Assembly: GCF_000423005.1 (NCBI RefSeq)
Contig: NZ_AUHD01000005.1
Span: 310,001-374,000, forward strand
DNA from: Gelidibacter mesophilus DSM 14095
GTDB taxonomy: Bacteria > Bacteroidota > Bacteroidia > Flavobacteriales > Flavobacteriaceae
Length of the DNA: 64,000 nt
Reading direction: 5' to 3'
The notes beneath the pieces are model-generated. The model ran no database searches. It was given only the letters and a program-made list of their open reading frames with translations, and was not told where the DNA came from. Of this stretch, positions 26,898-34,500 are shown in pieces. Each line of letters opens with the position of its first letter. Within the stretch, counting starts at the first letter, position 1. A program made the position numbers and the translations under genes.

Positions 26898-28139
26898 CTA
26901 TTGCTTAATTTTCTGTTTATCACTTTGAATTTTTAATTTCTCCTCAAGAATTTTCATATCATCACTCACTTTTCTGTCCACAATTTTAGCATAATGTTGT
27001 GTGGTTCGGAGCGATTTATGTCCCAGCATTTTACTGACGGTTTCAATAGGCACACCATTCGTTAAAGTCACAGTTGTAGCAAAGGTGTGTCGTGCCAAAT
27101 GGGTGGTTAATGGTTTGGTTATCCCGCAGAGCATTGCAATCTCTTTCAGATAAGCATTGGATTTCTGATTGCTAAACACAGGAATCAATCTGTCAGTTTT
27201 AATCACTTGCGGATCGTAAGCATAGCGATTCAAAATGTCTTTAGCAATAGGTAACAACGGAATACTACTTCGGGTTTTTGTTTTAGTACGATTAATATTA
27301 ATCCATTGCTTTCCATCTATACCAATGGTGATATCTGATTTTGAAAGCTTTTCAACATCCGAATAGGCGAGACCTGTGTAGCAAGAAAAAACAAACATGT
27401 CGCGAACCACTTTGAGCCTGTCAAAGTGTAATTCTTTATTGTAAAGGATATCAATTTCTTCGGCATTTAGATATTCTCGCTCAACAGCTTCAAATTGAAC
27501 TTTGTAATTATAGAAGGGGTCTCTTTCCATCCATTGATTGGCTAAGGCAATTCGGATGATTTTTTTAAAATTATTGATGTATTTCAATGCGGAGTTATGA
27601 TTACAATTTCTGACGGTCTTTAAGAACAATTCAAACTTCTTAATAAATTCGTAATCAATATCTTGAAATCTATAATCATCTTCCTTAAAGACTTCATCTA
27701 TAAATTGTTTTATGTGGCTGTAGCAAGTCCAATACCGTTTAGCTGTACTTTTGGAAATATCCCTACCAATTAGTAGGTCAACCCCGACATTGTGTTTTTT
27801 GAATTCTTTTAACATCAATTTAGTTTGTTTTCCACCCGAGTTAAATTCCTGCATGATTCTCGAAGAAGTAATGTATTCTTCATCATCTTTTAATCTTTGA
27901 TGTATCTTATTGAGTTTGGAAGTTATCATATCCATATACCTGTTAACCATGTCGGCATCATGATTTCGTCCCATCACTCGTGAAGACCTTTTGTTCCATT
28001 GGTTATGATCAATCTTTCTATTGATACTCATGTCAGAGCGCTTACCATTAGCTGTGATTCTTAAATAGATATCACATTTATTGCTCTTTTTACTTCTGCT
28101 TTTTCTAATGAAAAAATTACTGCTAAACCGGTCTTCCAT
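26898..28139 (-). CDS. Tyrosine recombinase (integrase) of the tmRNA-associated element
   Basis: A 413-residue Bacteroidota-type integrase (arm-binding domain about 1-90, SAM-like domain about 120-220, catalytic domain about 225-400). Numbered from the ATG at 28139, the catalytic set is HLARH (His347, Arg350), MLGHKS (His374) and the nucleophile Tyr383 in TTQHYAKI. The first catalytic Arg is missing: CYTGLAYSDVE has Ala258 where TGLR is usual, a change also seen (as Ser) in the CTnDOT integrase group. A GTG at 28160 could extend the N-terminus by 7 residues; ATG 28139 is preferred because the arm-type repeat at 28153-28167 would otherwise overlap the coding region. It faces the 3' end of the tmRNA gene about 250 bp away. 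Confidence 0.94.
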   Translation of the reverse strand: MEDRFSSNFFIRKSRSKKSNKCDIYLRITANGKRSDMSINRKIDHNQWNKRSSRVMGRNHDADMVNRYMDMITSKLNKIHQRLKDDEEYITSSRIMQEFNSGGKQTKLMLKEFKKHNVGVDLLIGRDISKSTAKRYWTCYSHIKQFIDEVFKEDDYRFQDIDYEFIKKFELFLKTVRNCNHNSALKYINNFKKIIRIALANQWMERDPFYNYKVQFEAVEREYLNAEEIDILYNKELHFDRLKVVRDMFVFSCYTGLAYSDVEKLSKSDITIGIDGKQWININRTKTKTRSSIPLLPIAKDILNRYAYDPQVIKTDRLIPVFSNQKSNAYLKEIAMLCGITKPLTTHLARHTFATTVTLTNGVPIETVSKMLGHKSLRTTQHYAKIVDRKVSDDMKILEEKLKIQSDKQKIKQ

Positions 28140-28152
28140 AACGACACTATTA

Positions 28153-28311
28153 AATTGCACACTAAATGTACACTATTAACGAATAATATGCAAATCCTTA
28201 AAGGTTTCAAATATCTGAAAAACAGTCAATTATAATGAATTAGTGTGCAATTTTTAAGAGAGACCTATGGACACCGAATTGCTCACTTTTTAGATGATTT
28301 AGTGTGCAATT
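28153..28311. repeat. Three copies of TTAGTGTGCAATT, probable integrase arm sites
   Basis: ATTTAGTGTGCAATT appears inverted at 28153-28167 and direct at 28297-28311, both identical over 15 bases. A third copy (13 of 13 in TTAGTGTGCAATT) is at 28240-28252. They lie between the integrase start and the tmRNA terminator. Such repeats in mixed orientation flanking a core site are typical of integrase arm-binding sites; the first may also let the enzyme repress its own gene. Confidence 0.75.
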
Positions 28312-28331
28312 ATATGATGTCATATAAAATT

Positions 28332-28366
28332 AAAAACCCTGTAAATCATACGATTACAGGGTTTTT
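28332..28366 (-). terminator. Bidirectional terminator after the tmRNA gene
   Basis: AAAAACCCTGTAA (28332-28344) pairs with TTACAGGGTTTTT (28354-28366), a perfect 13-bp stem with a 9-base loop and T-runs on both strands. On the minus strand it lies 23 bp past the tmRNA 3' end and should end that transcript. Confidence 0.85.
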
Positions 28367-28388
28367 AGTGGGTTTTGATACCCGAAAA

Positions 28389-28783
28389 GTGGAGTCGGAG
28401 AGAATCGAACTCTCGTCCAAACAAGTTACCAAAAGGCCTTCTACACGTTTATTCTTTTCTTGGGTTTTCGATTGCAGGCTGGTTAAAGACAACCCACCTA
28501 CAACTTAGCTTCTTTAGTTTCAGGAGCAAATCAAAGCGCTTTGTTCCCTATGTCAACTTTTACGATGTCTCTAGGCTGACCGCCGCTGACCAGGGCTTTC
28601 AAGAGACATTTAGCCTTCCTACCTAGTAGGAATAAGCGCAATCTTACTGTGATTCAGATTATGCAGCTAAAGCGTAGTTATTCTCGCCGTTTAAAAGTTT
28701 GAAATAGTCTTTTACGTGTTTCAATTTCATTACACGACGTGCTTACCATCTAATAAATCTCGCTGTCAAAACCAGTCGACCCC
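28389..28783 (-). ncRNA. ssrA: Transfer-messenger RNA
   Basis: Read on the minus strand, the gene starts GGGGTCGACTGGTTTTGACAG, the usual tmRNA 5' end, and finishes with the T-arm GAGTTCGATTCTC and acceptor strand CTCCGACTCCAC. The 5' and 3' ends can pair as an acceptor stem. CCA is not encoded. The tag reading frame (28659-28688) encodes GENNYALAA and a TAA, ending in the proteolysis signal LAA. Total length is about 395 bases, which is normal. Long open frames across it are shadows. It acts with SmpB to free stalled ribosomes. tmRNA 3' ends are frequent integration targets, as the neighbouring recombinase suggests. Confidence 0.97.
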
Positions 28784-28786
28784 ATA

Positions 28787-28806
28787 ATTCCTGCGGAAGC
28801 AGGAAT
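28787..28806. repeat. Palindrome at the tmRNA 5' boundary
   Basis: ATTCCTGC-GGAA-GCAGGAAT is a perfect 8-bp stem with a four-base loop, starting 4 bp upstream of the mature tmRNA 5' end. Similar hairpins occur widely between flavobacterial genes (compare 60805-60820). It may mark the precursor cleaved by RNase P or be an inserted dispersed palindrome. Confidence 0.5.
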
Positions 28807-29328
28807 CTTATTATTAAAAAGATAATTTTTATTCTTATCGCGTTCCCTTTCAGGTCAGGCCTTCGCAACTCTCTTTTTTTTGATGAAAAATCAAAAAAAG
28901 AGCTCAAACAGATTGCCTCTGATGTGAAATATTCACGAGTTCCTAATTTATTAAAATAAAAACACATGAGTAATCGCTAACGCAGCTTGCAAAGTTATCA
29001 AAAAATTCCGTCTAATCTTGCATGTCAGTGTTACTTATTTCAAAAAGTATGCCAGTTTGATAGTGTTGCCAAAGGATTTCAAAAGTCTTATAATAGTTGA
29101 AGTGTTTAATTGTCAGGGCTGTCAGTGACATCTGATTACAATTTAATGTATGTCCTTAACTTCAATTATATAATCGTTCTCTTTCGTATCATTAGGGAGT
29201 TTCCTACTTACTTTAATTCTGTCAAAAACTGATCAATAAAAATAATTTGTACGTATAATGCTAATTTAAGTCCAATATGTCGTGAAAAAACAAAATGAAG
29301 TAGACTATATTTAATTGGTAAAGTAATC
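28807..29328. other. Intergenic region upstream of tmRNA
   Basis: A 522-bp stretch without a credible gene. A near-perfect inverted repeat, CTCTTTTTTTTGAT with ATCAAAAAAAGAG (28871-28902), may be a terminator or part of a dispersed repeat; the surrounding frame (RELRRPDLKG on the minus strand) looks like a sequence often mis-called as a protein in related genomes. The tmRNA promoter must lie here but I cannot place it. Confidence 0.4.
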
Positions 29329-29484
29329 TTAAGTGTTTGTTTTTGCCTTGCCTGTAATTAGTAATCCAATGCCAGTACCTATAATTATTCCAGTTATAAA
29401 ATAAGAGATATCCTCTGCTAATGTAAAATGGATTACTATTCCTATAAGTAATATACCCAATCCAATTTGTCTGGTTTTGTTCAT
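29329..29484 (-). CDS. 51-residue two-helix membrane protein
   Basis: A small gene starting at ATG 29482-29484: MNKTRQIGLGILLIGIVIHF, then TLAEDISYFITGIIIGTGIG and LLITGKAKTNT. It has two hydrophobic helices joined by a short acidic turn. Glycine-rich small proteins of this layout occur widely in Flavobacteriaceae and have no known role. The frame is free of stops and has natural codon usage. A related small membrane gene, broken, lies just upstream on the same strand (29519-29698), so the two may once have been an operon. Confidence 0.7.
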   Translation of the reverse strand: MNKTRQIGLGILLIGIVIHFTLAEDISYFITGIIIGTGIGLLITGKAKTNT

Positions 29485-29518
29485 AGTCCCAATCTCATAC
29501 TTTAATGAAAGTGTGAAT

Positions 29519-29698
29519 TTATTGTGTTTTCGAAAGTCTTCCTTTTAATAACAAGTATCCTGAAATATTCAACATAAATCCTAATGCAATTAGACCTCCA
29601 GCGATCATATTCATTCTTCCGGATTCTGGGAATTACATTGCCAAATAGATGGCTACAGCTATAACTATTAAGCTTAATGGGTAAATTGCATTTTTCAT
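29519..29698 (-). pseudogene. Small membrane protein gene with an in-frame TAA
   Basis: From ATG 29696-29698 the frame reads MKNAIYPLSLIVIAVAIYLAM, then TAA (29633-29635), and stays open as FPESGRMNMIAGGLIALGFM, LNISGYLLLKGRLSKTQ and the final TAA at 29519-29521. Two membrane helices fit a 59-residue protein like its neighbour, with a polar turn at the stop position. One base change (for example CAA to TAA) accounts for the break. It is either a recent nonsense mutation or a sequence error. Re-initiation at the ATG after the stop is possible but would leave one helix. Confidence 0.6.
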
Positions 29699-30010
29699 TT
29701 CGTTTTATTTTTAGAATTGTTAGTTGAATAGTTGTTCATGGCTATTTCTTGTACAATTTTCAAATATATGAAACTTAGCTTTGTAATTTACATTTGTGAT
29801 TACGCCTTTATATGTACTCTTAATTATCGTTTGTATATTTTCCGAGAAACATCTGGAATTATAATTATTCAATAAAACTATACAATATTATTTGAATATC
29901 AGAATCTTATCACAGAGCTCAGTAATTTATCACAAAACAGGTTAGCGTCACCCTGTAAATCCCTGTGGAACCCAACCTCACCTGCATGCTGATTTGCGAA
30001 GCCGGTCTTA

Positions 30011-30041
30011 TTTAATAAATCAAAAATTCCTCTTACCTTTG
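30011..30041 (+). promoter_or_regulatory. Promoter of the PLP-enzyme gene
   Basis: A perfect Bacteroidota -7 element TACCTTTG (30034-30041) lies 20 bp before the ATG. A weak -33 element TTTA (30011-30014) stands 19 bp upstream of it. The transcript would have a very short leader. Confidence 0.6.
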
Positions 30042-30061
30042 CAGTCTTAAATTGAAAACAC

Positions 30062-31042
30062 ATGCAATACGCAGAAAATATACTTGAAACCATTGGTAAC
30101 ACACCTTTGGTAAAACTCAACAAATTGACGAAGGATTTACCTTGTTTGGTCTTGGCTAAATATGAAACTTTTAATCCGGGCAATTCCGTTAAAGATCGTA
30201 TGGCGGTTAAAATGATCGAAGATGCTGAAGCTGATGGCCGATTGAAGCCTGGAGGCACCATTATTGAAGGAACTTCAGGAAATACTGGAATGGGATTGGC
30301 ATTGGTTGCGATCGTAAAAGGTTACAAATGTATTTTTGTGATGAGCGATAAGCAATCTAAAGAAAAAATGGATATCCTGCGTGCGGTTGGCGCTGAGGTT
30401 ATTGTTTGTCCTACTGATGTTGCCCCAACGGATCCGAGAAGTTATTATTCAGTTGCCAAACGTTTGAGCGAAGAGACACCGAATTCTTGGTACGTGAATC
30501 AATATGATAATTTAAGCAACACAAAGGCACATTATGAAAGTACAGGCCCTGAAATCTGGAAGCAGACGGGTGGTAAGATTACGCATTTTGTGGTTGGAGT
30601 AGGCACCGGGGGTACTGTTTCTGGTGTTGGAAAATACCTGAAAGAACAAAATCCAGATATTAAAGTTTGGGGAATTGATACTTATGGAAGTGTCTTCAAA
30701 AAATATCATGAAACTGGTATTTTTGATGAAAATGAAATTTATCCATACGTAACCGAAGGGATTGGTGAAGATATTCTTCCAAAAAACGTCGATTTTGATA
30801 TCATCGATGGTTTTGAAAAAGTAACGGATAAAGATGCCGCTGTTTACACGCAATTATTGGCAAAGGAGGAGGGCATGTTTTTGGGAAATTCCGCCGGAGC
30901 AGCCATTAAAGGCTTGTTGCAATTAAAAGAACATTTCACAAAAGATGATGTGGTTGTGGTTTTATTTCATGATCATGGCAGCCGTTATGTGGGCAAAATG
31001 TTCAATAATGAGTGGATGAAGGAAATGGGGTATATTGATTGA
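30062..31042 (+). CDS. PLP-dependent cysteine synthase / cystathionine beta-synthase core enzyme
   Basis: A 326-residue fold-type II PLP enzyme. ETIGNTPLVKLNKL opens the protein, NPGNSVKDR contains the PLP Lys44, EGTSGNTGMGLA binds the phosphate/carboxylate and VGTGGTVSGVGKYLKE is the second phosphate loop. It makes cysteine from O-acetylserine and sulfide, or cystathionine from serine and homocysteine. TYGSVFKKYHETGIFDENEI and the end FHDHGSRYVGKMFN resemble the cystathionine beta-synthase core more than CysK, but there are no CBS domains. It stands alone with its own promoter and terminator. No key residue is missing. Confidence 0.9.
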   Translation: MQYAENILETIGNTPLVKLNKLTKDLPCLVLAKYETFNPGNSVKDRMAVKMIEDAEADGRLKPGGTIIEGTSGNTGMGLALVAIVKGYKCIFVMSDKQSKEKMDILRAVGAEVIVCPTDVAPTDPRSYYSVAKRLSEETPNSWYVNQYDNLSNTKAHYESTGPEIWKQTGGKITHFVVGVGTGGTVSGVGKYLKEQNPDIKVWGIDTYGSVFKKYHETGIFDENEIYPYVTEGIGEDILPKNVDFDIIDGFEKVTDKDAAVYTQLLAKEEGMFLGNSAGAAIKGLLQLKEHFTKDDVVVVLFHDHGSRYVGKMFNNEWMKEMGYID

Positions 31043-31091
31043 ATTTCAATAGAATCAAGACGTGCTTGAATGCGTCGAAATAATGATTGAA

Positions 31092-31130
31092 AAAAGGGTC
31101 AGGATTACTTAAATTCCTGACCCTTTTCTT
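31092..31130 (+). terminator. Intrinsic terminator after the PLP-enzyme gene
   Basis: GGGTCAGGA pairs with TCCTGACCC across a ten-base loop, flanked by A-run and T-run. It probably works in both directions. Confidence 0.85.
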
Positions 31131-31145
31131 TTAATAACCGACCAC

Positions 31146-31214
31146 TTATTTCACCTTCACTCGAATTCCTTTGGATGGGCAGGCCAAAATCAAGTTTGTC
31201 AATGGCTGAATCGC
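31146..31214 (-). pseudogene. Relic of an alpha-2-macroglobulin C-terminus
   Basis: On the minus strand, AIQPLTNLILACPSKGIRVKVK followed by a stop resembles the end of the neighbouring macroglobulin, TIQSMYAPEFTSHSEGIRVKVK. IQ, the ten-residue spacing and S(E/K)GIRVKVK-stop are shared. The match extends no further because the upstream frame is broken. It looks like the tail of a deleted tandem copy. Only 22 codons support it, so chance or partial duplication cannot be excluded. Confidence 0.4.
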
Positions 31215-31570
31215 TTTTGTAGGACTAAGCTAAACTTCTTCACCTTTGAAAGGAGGAGTGGAATTTGCTTCAGAAAAGAAGCAAAAGACGAGGTGGTAGG
31301 AATTTGATTAAGACATTTTCAATATCTCATTCCTGAATCTTTAGCTTAATTCACTTTTATTATAGACTTTGACAGTTTTAAAAATAAACCCTTCCGACTT
31401 TAAGCTCTTCCCCGAGCTGAAAGCCACCTTCCCTTGAAGAAAGAGAATGAATTCTTTAGTCTGGACTTGTTTTGAATTGAGGGATAAACCTAAATCCCCC
31501 TCATTTTGAGTACTTCGTGCTTTCCTCTTCCAACTTATTTGAGTTCTCACTGTTTCTATTTAAATTTACA

Positions 31571-31598
31571 CTACCCACTACCCACTACCCACTACCCA
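31571..31598. repeat. CTACCCA x4 tandem repeat
   Basis: Four exact copies of the 7-bp unit CTACCCA end directly at the stop codon of the macroglobulin gene (31599). It is probably a slippage product. The rest of 31215-31570 is non-coding and AT-rich with no clear feature. Confidence 0.8.
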
Positions 31599-34500
31599 CT
31601 ACTTCACCTTCACTCTTATCCCTTCGCTATGACTCGTGAATTCTGGGGCGTACATGCTTTGAATGGTCGTAATGCCATTGCTCATATTCCCGCTATTATT
31701 CACACGTAAGTCGTATTCAAAAACATAGATCCCTTTTGGTAAATAGTCGAAAAAGAAGTTTGTGGCCGCATCTTTTGTGCTTTCATAATAGCCCAATCCA
31801 TCTTGGTATTTATAAGAAGACAATACATTAGTCGGTTCAAAACCTGCCGCGCGCATGTCTTTCATGTGTAGGAATTCCATATCTCTATCGCTTCTTAATT
31901 CGATCCGTACCCTTACCAAATCGCCAACTTTTAAATCGGTTTGAGGAGTGATTTCTGAAATTTGTTCGCCTTTATCCGTGTTGGACTTTAGAAACAACTT
32001 TTTCTTCAATTGCAATGGCGTTTCAGCAAAAGTAATTTTGTCCAAATCTTCGAAATATTGCCAGTATAAACTTCCCCAAGCAATACTTTCACCTTTTTTA
32101 GTTAGGGTGACCTTGGCCATTTCTGGTTTTATTTCAGAGCCATTCCAAGAGGTTTTGTAGTAACCCGTTCCGGCTTCTACTTTAACGTTTTCTAATTTTG
32201 ATGGCTCTATTTTTTCGCCACCAACAAGAACATCAACCATATCCGTCACACTCAACCAATCGCTGCCTTGTAACAACAATGCATAAACGGCTTCTGTGGT
32301 AGCTTTGGTGGTTTTCCAGCTATTGGTCTGTTTGTTTTTGAGCAACCAAATTTTTAAATTATCAATGGTTTTAACGTCATTTTGAATTTCTGAAAAAGCT
32401 TCAATCATTAAAGCTTGGGTTTCAATTGGCGCCTGGTACCAAAACCAAGAGGCTTTATTATCTTTCCAATACATGCCCAATTCGTCAGAGGTAATACTGT
32501 TTTCCTCTAGGGACTTTAATATTTTTCCAGCGGTCTTTGAATCATTAGTACGATGTGACACCATCGCCATTAAGCCTTTGGCGTATAACGAACGACCGGT
32601 CCAATAATTCTGGATTTGCGTTTGGTAATAGTTGGTGATGGTCTGTACTTCTTTGCTTTTTTCGATTTTAGGAAAAAAGCTGCGCATATATAAATAATGC
32701 AATTGAGTGTAGCTCAGGTGGTCTTTGCTCAAATCAGCATCTTTATTGTATTTGCGAAGGTCATTGTATTCTTGAACAAATTCCGAGTCTAAATAAGTGA
32801 TGGCCTTTTTTATCATCTCGTTTGAAGATCCTTCAACTGCGCTCATGTTGACATCTAGTTGTTTTAAATGTCCAAAACCACTAATAATTTGCTGCGTAAT
32901 GAATCGATTAGGTCGTCCGCCTTCAAACCAAGCCCAAGCGCCGTTGCCCATTTGATTGTTTTGAAGCTTACGTTGTGCCGATTGCAATTCATTACTCATT
33001 TTATTCATATCGAATAATAAAGCGATGCGTTTCTTTTGTTCGGTTTCAGATTGTGCGTCGCGCAACCATGGCGTTTCTTGAATTAAAATACTTTTCAGCT
33101 CCTCATTCTTTTCGAGATTGCTGATCAAGGCATCCTGTGAAGCCCATTGATCAAAGACTTCCTTAATCCTCGGATTGCTGTTGGCAATGTGACTTGCCAA
33201 AGCATTGGCGTAATATCTACTAAAGATTTGCTCGTTACAGTCATAAGGATATTCCATTAAATACGGCAAAGCCTGAACGGCATACCAGGCCGGATTGGAA
33301 GTCATCTCTAAAGTGAGTTTGTGATTCTTTAAGGTTTTAGAACTGTTGGCGCCGCTTGTCGAAGCCAATTTATCCAAAGTAAAAGTCCGTGTTTCGTTCG
33401 AGCGGATCCACATTGGTAGAGTTTCTGTCACCAACATTCGGTTTGAAAGAACCGGAAGTAAGTTTTGTTCCCCATCACTAAAAGCGCCCGACTTTGCAAT
33501 TACTTTATATTGAACAGCATCTACGTCATCTGGAATTGTAAGACTCCAAGTGATTTGGGTGTTTCCTTTGGCATCCACAATAAAGGATTTTCTGTTGTCA
33601 GAATTCTTAAGTTTGACGTCAATGGTATTTCCTGTCATAGCATCAAAAAGTTGCAGAATCGCTTCGCCAAACAATGAGTTTTCGGTCAGGTTGGCAATTT
33701 TAGTGCTGATGGAAATTTCATCGCCATGACGTAAAAAACGAGGCGCATTCGGGATGACCATCAATTCTTTTTGGGTGACCGTTTCCAAAGTGGTTGTTAC
33801 ACTTTCTAAAGATTTGGTATGCGCCAATAATTGTAATTTCCATTTGGTCAATGCTTCAGGAGTCGTAAAACTAAATGTCACATTGCCGTCGGCATCCGTT
33901 TGCAATTGTGGAAAAAAGAAAGCGGTTTCCTGAAGGTTTTTACGGATGGCAACAGATTGCAAATCTTCTTTAGGTTCAGGTGGCATTGGCGCAATTGGTG
34001 GATTGGCCAATTGTTCCTGAGTTCCATAACCTGTTACGACCATTTCATCCAAACTTACTTCAGCTTCTTCAGCCCTTGCGTTTGAAGGATTCATTTGGAC
34101 GGCACTGGCTTGTCCTCTGATCATTATAGATTGCCTTCCATTACCAAAATACAACCCAAACCAATTCCATGTATCATAACTTTTATAGGGATAGCTTAAA
34201 TCAAAGTTCGGTAAATAGACATAAAAGGCACTGTTTCCAAAACTTTTAATGGCACGTCTTGGATTGTAACTATAGTAAAATGATTGATTTAACGGACTGA
34301 ATTGCCATTGGTGAGGTTCAAACTGATCTAAAGATAGGTCATACATGCTGGCCAATAGTTCAGCACTCACTTTATCACCTTGTGGCCCTTTGATATTGAA
34401 ACTCCAAGTTTCATCGGTTCCTGGTTGTAATTTATCTCTAAACGTTTTGGTTTCAATAGTCAATTCCGATTTCGGATAAGGCACCGAAATGTTTTGTGTT

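Noticed and set aside
28245-28626. Two overlapping plus-strand frames near the tmRNA
   Set aside because: They lie antisense to the tmRNA and its flank; the RNA gene explains the sequence.
28743-28967. 74-codon minus-strand frame with RELRRPDLKG
   Set aside because: It runs into the tmRNA 5' end and appears to be a mis-called dispersed repeat.
31506-31709. 67-codon plus-strand frame over the CTACCCA repeat
   Set aside because: It overlaps the end of the macroglobulin gene and is generated partly by the tandem repeat.
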